Of a DNA stretch of 15,178 nt, positions 1 to 7,251 are shown piece by piece (the first letter of the stretch is position 1; each line of letters begins with the position of its first letter). This stretch comes from an uncultured delta proteobacterium (GTDB taxonomy: Bacteria; UBA10199; GCA-002796325; 1-14-0-20-49-13). Location: assembly GCA_903868375.1 (NCBI GenBank), contig CAIPVD010000156.1, positions 1 to 15,178 on the forward strand. The letters run 5' to 3'. The notes under the pieces were generated by a model. The model was not told where the DNA came from. It saw only the letters and a program-made list of their open reading frames with translations, and made no database searches. A program made the translations under genes and the position numbers.

Positions 1-642
1 AAAGTTGACACTATTTTTAAGCACACCGATCCCTTCAATCTCCGCTTCGAGATTATCGCCGGCTTTTATGGGGCCGACGCCTTCCGGCGTTCCGGTGGCG
101 ATGATATCGTGTTCTTCGAGCGTCATTATGTGCGAAATGTGAGAGATAAGGCGCGGAATTTTAAAGACCATGTCTTTCGTGTTGCCGTTCTGTTTGATCT
201 TGCCGTTCACCTTAATGCTGATACGAGCCGCTGACGGATCAAACTCATTTGCAGGAACTATTCTTGGGCCAAACGGCGCAAATGTATCGAATCCTTTCGC
301 CTCGGTCCACGGCATGCCAGCGTTCTTCGCCTTCGCCTGAAGATCTCTCGCGGTGATGTCTAATATTATGGAATAGCCGAGCACATATTCCATCGCCTCT
401 TTTTCAGATACGTTCTTGCATCTTTTTCCGATCACGACAGCAAGTTCAACTTCGTGTTCAACTCTCGATGAAGACGCAGGCAGCACAATGCTATCGCCAT
501 CGTATATTAATGATGAAACCGGTTTTAGAAATATACTCGGCGCTTCGGGAACTTTAGAACTCATCTCTGCGGCATGCGCCGCGTAGTTCTTTGCAAGACA
601 GACGATCTTTGTCGGATGAAAACCTTTTATCTTCATGAGCAT
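1..642 (-). CDS. Fumarylacetoacetate hydrolase (FAH) family protein, 3' end cut by window
   Basis: The frame stays open for 214 codons from ATG at 642 to the window edge. It resembles FAHD1-type enzymes (acylpyruvase or oxaloacetate decarboxylase-like), soluble metal-dependent enzymes that act on 2-oxo acids. Visible motifs are HEVELAVV at residues 63-70, whose E64 and E66 fit metal ligands; LDITARD at 94-100, whose D95 fits the third ligand; KGFDTFAPFGP at 116-126; and TGTPEGVGPIKAGD at 183-196. The last visible residues (GVLKNSVNF) match the usual family C-terminus, so only a few residues are probably missing. A second ATG lies at 636, and neither start has a clear Shine-Dalgarno sequence. 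The gene follows the GH13 gene by 36 nt and may be read through from it. The exact substrate cannot be told from sequence. Confidence 0.9.
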   Translation of the reverse strand, partial: MLMKIKGFHPTKIVCLAKNYAAHAAEMSSKVPEAPSIFLKPVSSLIYDGDSIVLPASSSRVEHEVELAVVIGKRCKNVSEKEAMEYVLGYSIILDITARDLQAKAKNAGMPWTEAKGFDTFAPFGPRIVPANEFDPSAARISIKVNGKIKQNGNTKDMVFKIPRLISHISHIMTLEEHDIIATGTPEGVGPIKAGDNLEAEIEGIGVLKNSVNF

Positions 643-678
643 TGTCTACAACAGCGGCTAAGTATTTAGCAATATTTT

Positions 679-2466
679 TCAGCGCGAAAAGATCAGCACG
701 CTGTAGGGGCCTATAGAAATATCACCGTGAAATGGGAGCCCGTCGTGTTCGCCAGCCTCGGCGTTAACATCTTTACTCGGATGATCGCTAAAGTCGTCAT
801 TGTAGCCCTTCCAATCGCTATTGAACCGTAGCTTCCACTTCCCTGCGGCCGGAAAACCGATGGCATAGCCATTCTGCGCTTCATGTAAGAAATTGGCGAC
901 TACTACAACGTCGTCCTTCGGGCCGCCCTTGTCCCAACGGTGGAAGGCAATGACCTTGCGTTCGTCGTGCATATGATAGACCTGTGTGTACTGCCCGCAA
1001 AGGCCGCGCGTGGTACCGTCCTGGTTGAGCCGCAGTTTTATAAGATCTCGGTACAATCGCACGATACCGTGAAATTCTTCGTTCTGGTCCCAATCGACAG
1101 GGACCGTATCGCGGAACCATCCTCCCTCAAGAAATTCTTGGCCTTGAAAAAGCATGGGAATGCCTGGCGCAGTGAATACCATTGCTGCAGCAAGTGTCGA
1201 ACGTTTACGTGCGTACCACCCTTTGGGATCGTTCGGGCTGATCTCCTGTGGCACACGCGCCTTTCCGTTCGCCACTTCGTCGTGCGATTCGCTGTAAATG
1301 ACCCTGTCGAAGGCATCGTCGTTGTAACGGTAACAAAGCGCATCGCGAATGGCACCAAGCGAGCGTTGCTGATCTTGCGGAGTTATCACCGCCTGACGAA
1401 TTGGATGAACGAAGTTCGAGTCCCACTGTGCGCCGAACCCAGCTCCGCCAGCGCCAACGTCCTTAGTTAGCCATCTGTTGTTTTGAAGGTCCTCGGAAAT
1501 GGTGATACGGCCGGGATATTTTTCCGCGATCTGGCTATTGATCCACTGGAGAAGGCTCCAGCCTTCGGGGATGTTCTGCGTTTCGAAACCGTGAACGGTT
1601 CGAATGAATTGAGTGCAGTCGAAGCGAATGCCATCGACGTGGTATTCTTCGAGCCACATCAAACTGTTATCGAGAATATACTGACGGACCTCACCGCGTC
1701 CGTAATCAGGCCGTGTCTCTCCCCACGGAGTATTAGCGCGATCATCATTATAAAAGTAGATGCCACCGCGGCCATTCTCGGACCAGCCGTCGAACTGCCA
1801 CAGGTCTAGGTCGCTGGGGCCTAGGTGGTTGTAAACAACGTCGAGTATCACCGCAATACCTTCCTTGTGAGCGCGTTTAACAAATTGTTTGAAGGCGAGC
1901 GGGCCTCCGTAATTTGTCTCCACCGAAAATATATGCGATGGATTATAACCCCAGGAGCGGTCGCCAGCAAATTCACCGACCGGCATGATCTGAATAGCGT
2001 TAACACCGAGCTTTTTTAAATGCCCGAGCCGTGCCGACACCGAGGCGAACTCGCCTGGCTGTTTGTCGTCTTCTTGGTCGTTGAACGTACCGATATGAAG
2101 TTCATAGATGACAAGTTCGCTCCACGGCGCGATATGGAATTTGTCTCCTTGCCAATCAAATTTGGTATCGTGGACGATGGCGTTGCCAACGGAGCTTGTG
2201 ACCTCGCGTGCATATGGGTCAATGCGCTTTAATTCACCCTGCGGTGTTGTCAGCAAGAACTTGTACTGATCGCCGACTTTCGCCTTAGCAACATCGACGT
2301 ACCATTCACCGTTCCCCTCGGATTGCATGGGATGCTTGCCAGAGTCCCAGTCGTTAAACGTTCCTATCACGGATACTCGTGTCGCATTAGGCGCCCAAAC
2401 GCGAAAAGCAACTCCACCCGCATGTGGCGTCGCGCCCCTGCCCTTGAATTGTATTTTTTCGCTCAT
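679..2466 (-). CDS. CBM48-GH13 alpha-amylase family protein, probable 1,4-alpha-glucan branching enzyme
   Basis: This 595-residue protein has no signal peptide, so it is cytoplasmic. Residues about 15-100 form a CBM48-like beta-sandwich (FRVWAPNATRVSVIGTFNDW). Residues about 115-500 form the GH13 TIM barrel. The four conserved regions are present: DVVYNH (209-214), DGIRFD with nucleophile D283, ISED with acid/base E325, and SHDEV (394-398) with D396. The SHDE form of the last region is typical of glycogen-branching enzymes, whereas many amylases have NHD. A C-terminal beta domain follows. At 595 residues it is shorter than classical GlgB of about 730 and lacks the N1 extension. A malto-oligosyltrehalose trehalohydrolase or another GH13 hydrolase is the main alternative. 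The start is supported by GAGGAG a few bases upstream. No other glycogen gene is visible nearby. Confidence 0.85.
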   Translation of the reverse strand: MSEKIQFKGRGATPHAGGVAFRVWAPNATRVSVIGTFNDWDSGKHPMQSEGNGEWYVDVAKAKVGDQYKFLLTTPQGELKRIDPYAREVTSSVGNAIVHDTKFDWQGDKFHIAPWSELVIYELHIGTFNDQEDDKQPGEFASVSARLGHLKKLGVNAIQIMPVGEFAGDRSWGYNPSHIFSVETNYGGPLAFKQFVKRAHKEGIAVILDVVYNHLGPSDLDLWQFDGWSENGRGGIYFYNDDRANTPWGETRPDYGRGEVRQYILDNSLMWLEEYHVDGIRFDCTQFIRTVHGFETQNIPEGWSLLQWINSQIAEKYPGRITISEDLQNNRWLTKDVGAGGAGFGAQWDSNFVHPIRQAVITPQDQQRSLGAIRDALCYRYNDDAFDRVIYSESHDEVANGKARVPQEISPNDPKGWYARKRSTLAAAMVFTAPGIPMLFQGQEFLEGGWFRDTVPVDWDQNEEFHGIVRLYRDLIKLRLNQDGTTRGLCGQYTQVYHMHDERKVIAFHRWDKGGPKDDVVVVANFLHEAQNGYAIGFPAAGKWKLRFNSDWKGYNDDFSDHPSKDVNAEAGEHDGLPFHGDISIGPYSVLIFSR

Positions 2467-2561
2467 TTAATATCTCCTCTCAAGTGATCTCGGCTAACCA
2501 TTCTACTCCAGATATCTTTCGAATGAACCATTTTTTTTCTAGCTATATTCCACTTTCCTCC

Positions 2562-2599
2562 AAAAAAGAAGGCCCCGCGAGCAATTTCCCCGCGGGACC
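2562..2599 (-). terminator. Rho-independent terminator of the DUF11 lipoprotein gene
   Basis: On the minus strand, GGTCCCGCG (2599-2591) pairs with CGCGGGGCC (2579-2571) in a 9-bp stem containing one G-U pair, with an 11-nt loop. It is followed directly by TTCTTTTTT (2570-2562). It lies 33 nt past the stop codon at 2633 and separates the envelope gene from the GH13 gene. It is the only notable element I see between 2467 and 2632. Confidence 0.9.
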
Positions 2600-2632
2600 C
2601 CTTTCACACTGATAATTCTCTCTCGACCATTC

Positions 2633-5452
2633 TTATGGAAGTACGGTCGTCGGTTCAGACGAGCTGGCCTGGTAAATATGCGTCGGATCTACTAACCCGA
2701 TCGAATTCCAGATGTAGCTCGTAGTATACATTCTGTAGGTTGGCGTCCCGCTTGGGATCGTAACCACATGCACTAGATAGAGCGCTGTGTTCGGTTGAAG
2801 CACAACACTTGGGGTCATATTAACAAGTTGCAGACCCGCGGTCGTATTGTCTATCGTGTAGTCGGTACCCTCCGTTAGAAGTACTGCGGTTGGGCTTGAC
2901 GTATCCGATATAACAAGGCCCGTAATTGGATCGCGAACCGGGGCTGTGTCAAGATAGATCTTCGTCGAGACGACCTGGAAAACGCCAGGTATCCCTAGGA
3001 CGGTCGGATTGACAAGGCCGAAGCTATACTTCAGTTGGTTCGAGTTCACTCCTTCGTTGGAAAGCGCCTCTACATAGAGCGCCGAGAAGTAAGTAACATT
3101 ATTCCCTACCGAGACAGGATCAGCAAGATCGATAAGCTGGGTCTGAAGCGCCGAGAATGCAGGGACGCTAACACAATCCGAAGCATGCTGCGTTGGGCTA
3201 TTGCTGCTCGTAACTGTCGCTGTATCGCAGTAATTGCCGCTGGCTGCGCTGACTGGAATGCGGCTAACTACGGTAAATGTCAGGCTCTCACCCTTTAGTA
3301 TATCGACGGCGCTGGGAGATGTAATAACGTTGCCAGCCACTGTGCCGATCGAACCATTCATGTTCGAGCTTACATATATAACATAAACGTTCGTATCTGC
3401 GTCGATTCCAAGCAGATCGCTAATGACAACGTTTTCGGCTGTAGCATTGCCGCTATTTTCCACTACTATCGTCGAGGTATAGCTGCCGCTCGGTAGAACG
3501 CTGTCAGGTGAATTGCTCTTTGTGATCTCAAGTTCTGGTGTTGCTACCGTTAAACACGCTGTGTCGCTTTCGATACCGATCGTTCCGGAAGTTGCGGAGA
3601 CGGTCGCTGTATCACAATATTCTCCATCGACCGATGCCACGACCGAAAATATGATCGTAGTGCTTGCCGGTGTAGCTAGATCGCCGATATTAGCGTCAAA
3701 ACCGTCGCTGCCGTTCGGTGTACCCGATGAAACACTGATAAGCTGGTACGGTGAAGCATCGCCGCTAGAAAGCACATCGCTTACCTGCACGCCTGTTGCC
3801 GTGCCTGTACCATTGTTTATAATTCTAACACGCAGCTTTGCATGTTCATTGGCTGCCACTGTCACAGATTTACCCAAGCTCGTTACGTTGTCATCTTCAA
3901 CAAAGTCCTTGATGATAGACACATTCGATTCGAGGGCGGTAAAACAATCATCTGCATTTAGATCGCCAGGGGTCCATGTATTCACACTATCATTATATGA
4001 AGGGACCTTGGCTTCGTTGCAGTACGTTCCTGGAGCGGTGACCGTTGCCGAGAAACTTAAGGTCTCCGTATTTTCAGAAACTGGTGCGAACTTAGAGGCG
4101 AGTGGGAAGGAGAATGTGAAGCCATCTCCTACCGCAGTGCTACCCGCAGGAACTGAATCGAGAGAATAGCTGCCTGCTGCGCCAGATTCTAACATGTCGT
4201 TAAGATCCACGTTCGTGGCGTCGCCAGTACCTACGTTCGTTACAGTAACGGTCCATGTGGCCGTTGCCGTACCGTTAACGAGATTAACAACATCCTTGTC
4301 AACGGTCTTTGTTACCTCAATAATCGGTGTCGGCGCAAAGTTCTTATATAGTATCTGCTTACCTATTTCTTCACCGTTGATGGTCGCCACTGCTACGATG
4401 CGTCCCGATGCAATTGCATCCGGAGAAAATAGCGTGACCCATGTGAATCCATCGACGTACGGAGTGCCAATGCCGCTAAGATTATAGAGCGCGTACTCGC
4501 TTGCGGACAGAGGAAAGCGCTCGTCAGCAAGGCTGGCATTGTTCGTGCGCGTATCGGCTTGGTCATCAAAGACCCCATATCCGAGAGCGCTTCTATTATC
4601 ATCAGATGTTCCGAACTGCATGCTGTTCACTCTTCCGGACCACGTCTGATCGATCTCCCATCTAACATCTGCACCGATAACTGGGCGAGTGATACCTTCT
4701 GCGTTCGTAAATCCTATCCAAGCGCTTGCAAGGTTCTGCGTAAAGCTTGGAGCTGTCTCCGTCTGTTCTGTGAGCAACGGCCTGCCCGGATCGGTCACGG
4801 TCGAGGACAGAAGGTTGGCTACCACTATTCCAGATGGCTTATCCTGAAGCCATGCGTAGAATTCGAAATGTCCGGCACGCACGGTATCGGCATCGAGCGG
4901 AATCAGGTTGCCATGTTCATCACGGCACACTGTGTGTGGTGAACCGGTGACTATCGGCGTAGCCTGTAGGATCAAAACAATACTTGAGGTCTGGCCGGCG
5001 ACGACGTTCATTTGGCCGACTGCATCGACAAAAGCTGGTGCAGTTGCTGTCATCATATACTGACCTGCTGCCAGCCCGGTTAGCAGCTGGTCACCTGCAA
5101 ATGTCTGCGTAAAACTATTCGGCCCTGTTACGACCACCGTGGCAGATCCTGGATAGACGTTCACATTGAGCGAACCTGTCGACGGGTCTGTTGTCCCATT
5201 GGTGGTAGCACCTGCTGTTAGCGTAGGATCTGGGACCGAATTGCCCGTTGGCGTTGGTGTTGGAACGTTCGTCGAACCAGATGCCGCTGGCGTTGAAACG
5301 CTAGCGGGCGTCGTTCCTCCCCCAGATGAACACCCAATGAACGCTATTGCGCACACGAGTGTCACAAATAGTCCCGCGATCCTAGGTATAGAGTAGCGGA
5401 CTTTTAATCTTCTTTTCATTTGTTTTATCTTCTCTTGTTCTTTTTGATGCAT
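2633..5452 (-). CDS. Large lipoprotein with PEGA-like domain and three DUF11 repeats
   Basis: This 939-residue protein begins with a charged segment, a hydrophobic stretch and a lipobox ending at C41 (AFIGC), so it is probably lipid-anchored in the envelope. Residues 42-92 are a Ser/Thr/Pro-rich linker. Residues 93-163 look like a PEGA domain (GSLNVNVYP, GLAAGQY, GQTSSIVLIL). Residues 175-370 are unrecognised. Three DUF11-type immunoglobulin-like repeats follow at about 376-508, 509-637 and 638-765, each beginning with an I..K or EITK strand. The C-terminal 175 residues are unrecognised. Each DUF11 repeat carries a Cys pair: C478/C503, C613/C633 and C742/C760. GGAG sits 8 nt before the first ATG. 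A second ATG at 5419 (residue 12) would give a more ordinary signal peptide. A structural or surface role is inferred; no catalytic motif is seen. Confidence 0.88.
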   Translation of the reverse strand: MHQKEQEKIKQMKRRLKVRYSIPRIAGLFVTLVCAIAFIGCSSGGGTTPASVSTPAASGSTNVPTPTPTGNSVPDPTLTAGATTNGTTDPSTGSLNVNVYPGSATVVVTGPNSFTQTFAGDQLLTGLAAGQYMMTATAPAFVDAVGQMNVVAGQTSSIVLILQATPIVTGSPHTVCRDEHGNLIPLDADTVRAGHFEFYAWLQDKPSGIVVANLLSSTVTDPGRPLLTEQTETAPSFTQNLASAWIGFTNAEGITRPVIGADVRWEIDQTWSGRVNSMQFGTSDDNRSALGYGVFDDQADTRTNNASLADERFPLSASEYALYNLSGIGTPYVDGFTWVTLFSPDAIASGRIVAVATINGEEIGKQILYKNFAPTPIIEVTKTVDKDVVNLVNGTATATWTVTVTNVGTGDATNVDLNDMLESGAAGSYSLDSVPAGSTAVGDGFTFSFPLASKFAPVSENTETLSFSATVTAPGTYCNEAKVPSYNDSVNTWTPGDLNADDCFTALESNVSIIKDFVEDDNVTSLGKSVTVAANEHAKLRVRIINNGTGTATGVQVSDVLSSGDASPYQLISVSSGTPNGSDGFDANIGDLATPASTTIIFSVVASVDGEYCDTATVSATSGTIGIESDTACLTVATPELEITKSNSPDSVLPSGSYTSTIVVENSGNATAENVVISDLLGIDADTNVYVIYVSSNMNGSIGTVAGNVITSPSAVDILKGESLTFTVVSRIPVSAASGNYCDTATVTSSNSPTQHASDCVSVPAFSALQTQLIDLADPVSVGNNVTYFSALYVEALSNEGVNSNQLKYSFGLVNPTVLGIPGVFQVVSTKIYLDTAPVRDPITGLVISDTSSPTAVLLTEGTDYTIDNTTAGLQLVNMTPSVVLQPNTALYLVHVVTIPSGTPTYRMYTTSYIWNSIGLVDPTHIYQASSSEPTTVLP

Positions 5453-5520
5453 GATCTTTACTCCTTTATTGTTTGTGTTTATTTATTTACTTAACATTCA
5501 CTTCACTGTTCATTGGTTCC

Positions 5521-5658
5521 TTAGTAAGGATCATCACCGTTCAAGTGACGCTTGCTGCAATTTCGATGGATCCAGATCCGGCGGCGCCTAGCACGGGCGT
5601 GAAAGATATTAGGTGCCAGCACGTCGTAACGCCTTTTTTCTTTTGTACGATCCATCAT
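5521..5658 (-). CDS. Small basic protein, 45 residues, unknown function
   Basis: The frame begins MMDRTKEKRRYDVL and ends NGDDPY. It is rich in Arg, Lys and His (a RARRRRIW run in the middle), with one Cys and no signal peptide or membrane segment. The start at 5658, or the adjacent ATG at 5655, is preceded by GGGGAG at a proper distance. The start lies 59 nt downstream of a copy of the conserved 41-bp element, much like the 55 nt seen for the 141-residue gene, and this is the main reason to believe it. The lipoprotein gene begins 68 nt after its stop and may be co-transcribed. The frame is open further upstream to 5733, but that would run across the promoter. It could be a leader peptide or a nucleic-acid-binding protein; I recognise no family. 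Confidence 0.55.
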   Translation of the reverse strand: MMDRTKEKRRYDVLAPNIFHARARRRRIWIHRNCSKRHLNGDDPY

Positions 5659-5692
5659 GACAGCTCCCCTCTTTGTTCGACCAATACGAGGC

Positions 5693-5758
5693 ACTATGGA
5701 AGAAATAAAAAAAAACACAATCGGGGCAAGCACGGTTCTTCACTGGGGGATTGCCTTA
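5693..5758 (-). promoter_or_regulatory. Conserved promoter element, copy A
   Basis: The 41-bp element occupies 5758-5718 on the minus strand. Its left box is TAAGGCAATCCCC and its right box is the invariant CCCCGATTG. A -10-like CATAGT lies at 5698-5693, 19 nt after the right box, across a T-rich spacer. It follows directly behind the terminator of the upstream unit, so transcription of the 45-residue ORF and the lipoprotein gene most likely starts here. This is the most diverged of the three copies but has identical length and box spacing. Confidence 0.7.
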
Positions 5759-5759
5759 C

Positions 5760-5796
5760 AAAATGAAAAACCCCTCGCCTAGTAGCACGAGGGGTT
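5760..5796 (-). terminator. Rho-independent terminator after the six-cysteine protein gene
   Basis: On the minus strand AACCCCTCG (5796-5788) pairs perfectly with CGAGGGGTT (5777-5769) in a 9-bp stem with a 10-nt loop. The stem is followed by a T-rich tail (TTTCATTTT). It lies about 46 nt past the stop codon at 5843 and immediately before regulatory element copy A. Confidence 0.9.
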
Positions 5797-5842
5797 CTAG
5801 TTCACGGGGCACCTTATAAGAAAGGTGCGGTATCTGAAGTTT

Positions 5843-6415
5843 TTACTTCGCCTTTTCAGGGCTTGAAGTTGTCGAAGAGGTCACAGACGAAGTAGGCTGG
5901 CCTTTTGCCGCTCTAAAGCAGCATTCTGCTTTGGTTCCATAAGATAATGGTGGAGATGATTTATAATCGGCCTTCGTAATAACTATAGTTCCACGATGTT
6001 CCGAGTTATCAAGGTTACATGGGCCTTGTGGTGTAGAAGGAAACGCTGACTCGCTTTTCTTTCTCCATATGCAACTATAAGCAACGTCCGGTGCAGTTGC
6101 CTTACCTAGGCAAACGTTCTTTTTGTCGTTTCCAACCTTGGCGTCAAACCCATCTGTGCAAACGTCCATTTTCTTTAATGATGCCTGATCGTACACTGGC
6201 CTGGATGTCGCCGGAGTAGTTGTAACCGTAGTGTCCGTCGTTTCTACCGTTGGCGGAACTACTACCTTTGCCTTCTTCGCAGTTGGCGTCGTCGTTACCG
6301 TATGCTGCGTGCTTTGGACGGTTGTATTCGTCGTACTCGCTCCATATGATTGTTGAGAGATAACGAATGTGCCAAGAGCTACACTTACAGCAACCAATAA
6401 TATTTTCTTAAACAT
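5843..6415 (-). CDS. Secreted six-cysteine protein, unknown function
   Basis: This 190-residue protein has a clear signal peptide (MFKKILLVAVSVALGTFV, probable cleavage near SYGA at 23-26). Residues 27-75 are a low-complexity Thr/Val/Ser/Pro linker. Residues 76-170 form a compact domain with six cysteines (C86, C102, C115, C133, C165, C166), whose even number fits disulfide bonding outside the cytoplasm. The tail is Ser/Thr-rich with a charged end. AAGGAG lies just upstream of the start. The gene begins 15 nt after the CsbD-family gene and ends at a strong terminator, so it is the last gene of the 141-residue/CsbD/six-Cys unit. I recognise no family; an exported, disulfide-stabilised envelope protein is inferred. 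Confidence 0.8.
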   Translation of the reverse strand: MFKKILLVAVSVALGTFVISQQSYGASTTNTTVQSTQHTVTTTPTAKKAKVVVPPTVETTDTTVTTTPATSRPVYDQASLKKMDVCTDGFDAKVGNDKKNVCLGKATAPDVAYSCIWRKKSESAFPSTPQGPCNLDNSEHRGTIVITKADYKSSPPLSYGTKAECCFRAAKGQPTSSVTSSTTSSPEKAK

Positions 6416-6430
6416 AATTTCTCCTTTTTT

Positions 6431-6646
6431 TTAGTTGATACGCGAGTTCCCATTAGAATTCAGAAACTCATGCAATTGTTTATCTGCTTCCTCTTTCATA
6501 ATTCCATATTTTTCCTGTATCTTACCGGCAAGCCGGTCTCTCTTGCCACCGATGGTATTTAATTCATCATCGGTCAGCATTCCCCACTTCTCTTTTACCT
6601 TTCCCTTGAACTGTTTCCAGTTCCCTTCGATTTGATCCCAATTCAT
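6431..6646 (-). CDS. CsbD family stress protein
   Basis: This 71-residue protein begins MNWDQIEGNWKQFKGKVKEKWG, the typical CsbD-family opening. It continues with LTDDELNTIGGKRDRLAGKIQEKYG and a charged, helical C-terminus. The family consists of small, very hydrophilic helical proteins induced by general stress (SigB-controlled in Bacillus); the biochemical role is unknown. The length is normal. AAAAAGGAG precedes the start closely. It lies 83 nt after the 141-residue periplasmic protein gene and 15 nt before the six-Cys gene, with no terminator visible in either gap. Co-transcription from the element B promoter at 7185-7251 is therefore likely. No separate copy of the element precedes it. 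Confidence 0.92.
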   Translation of the reverse strand: MNWDQIEGNWKQFKGKVKEKWGMLTDDELNTIGGKRDRLAGKIQEKYGIMKEEADKQLHEFLNSNGNSRIN

Positions 6647-6729
6647 TTGTTCTCCTTTTTACTGTTATAGGCCACTTTCCATTAAATGAAATTTTAGCCT
6701 CTCCTTTCCTTAATCTGATACATTCTCTA

Positions 6730-7155
6730 TCAATCTGAATGGCTTCCCTTGGGCATGTCACTATCTGCGTTTTCCTTCCACTGTTTGTAAGGCACGCGCG
6801 TACACTCCTGTTTGCTATAGACCTCTCGATAATGTGGGGTTCCGTATGCAAGATTCACTTGAGACGGAACGGAACGTTTATTCACGCCCGTCCAAGTTCC
6901 GTTATAATCATGCGAACGATACCACTGGTTATCACGAGTGGCCCACCAGAAGCCGCCGTAAAAGAACACGTCGGTAGTTTGATCGGGAACGTAAACCACA
7001 CCACTGGGAACCACAACGACCTCCTGCGGTTCAGCTCCTAAATTCAAATTGACGTTTGCCCTCGCAGACGCTTCCTTCATTCCTCCGAAGATGGTGATCG
7101 CCCCAACGAACATGGCAACACCAAGCACTCCGTACATATTTTTACTTGTTTTCAT
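6730..7155 (-). CDS. Periplasmic WYRS-type hypothetical protein
   Basis: This 141-residue protein starts MKTSKNMYGVLG with a signal peptide cleaved near ASARA (29-33). The mature part opens with NVNLNLG and a Val-rich stretch, then VYVPDQTTDVFFYGGFWW, WYRSHDYNGTW and VPYKQWKEN near the end. This pattern (aromatic-rich, FFY..G.WW...WYR...YNG.W, VPY..WK) matches a widespread family of exported proteins of unknown function that I know mainly from deltaproteobacteria. There is one Cys (C118). The frame is open to 7206, but the start at 7155 is chosen because AGAGGAGG lies directly before it and the upstream part would overlap the promoter. It is the first gene of the unit with CsbD and the six-Cys protein. 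Confidence 0.85.
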   Translation of the reverse strand: MKTSKNMYGVLGVAMFVGAITIFGGMKEASARANVNLNLGAEPQEVVVVPSGVVYVPDQTTDVFFYGGFWWATRDNQWYRSHDYNGTWTGVNKRSVPSQVNLAYGTPHYREVYSKQECTRVPYKQWKENADSDMPKGSHSD

Positions 7156-7184
7156 ATATCCTCCTCTTGCTAACTGACGACAGA

Positions 7185-7251
7185 AATATACAAAAGAAAC
7201 GATCAAAGAACAATCGGGGTAGACATGATTTCACACTAGGGGATTTCCCTA
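7185..7251 (-). promoter_or_regulatory. Conserved promoter element, copy B
   Basis: The 41-bp element occupies 7251-7211 on the minus strand. Its left box is TAGGGAAATCCCC, here extended to a perfect TAGGG/CCCTA inverted repeat, and its right box is CCCCGATTG. A good -10-like TATATT lies at 7190-7185, 20 nt after the right box. The start codon of the 141-residue protein is 55 nt past the element. The element begins on the base right after the TGA stop of the preceding 602-residue gene, so no terminator separates the two units. Confidence 0.75.

Noticed and set aside
657..670. Inverted repeat GCTAAGTATTTAGC between the GH13 and FAH genes as a terminator
   Set aside because: The stem is only 5 bp and AT-rich with no T tract; too weak to call.
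940..1470. Plus-strand frame of 176 codons
   Set aside because: It lies wholly inside the GH13 gene on the other strand, whose product has all four catalytic regions; no domain is visible in the antisense product.
2500..2530. Possible promoter before the GH13 gene with -10-like TAGAAT (minus strand, 2505-2500)
   Set aside because: No acceptable -35 hexamer at the proper distance, and one such hexamer is expected by chance in AT-rich leader sequence.
3513..4169. Plus-strand frame of 218 codons
   Set aside because: It is antisense to the DUF11 repeats; the Ser/Thr/Val bias of the real gene leaves the opposite frame open. No start signal or recognisable product.
6567..6851. Minus-strand frame of 94 codons spanning the gap before the CsbD gene
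   Set aside because: It overlaps the end of the periplasmic protein gene and the start of CsbD in another frame, has no fitting ribosome binding site, and looks like no known protein.
7156..7206. Upstream ATG at 7206 that would extend the periplasmic protein by 17 residues
   Set aside because: It lacks a ribosome binding site, would overlap the -10 region of element B and would spoil the signal peptide; the start at 7155 has AGAGGAGG directly before it.
7237..7251. TAGGG/CCCTA inverted repeat as terminator of the 602-residue gene
   Set aside because: The stem is 5 bp without a T tract, and the two other copies of the element do not keep the full symmetry; it is better explained as part of the 41-bp promoter element.
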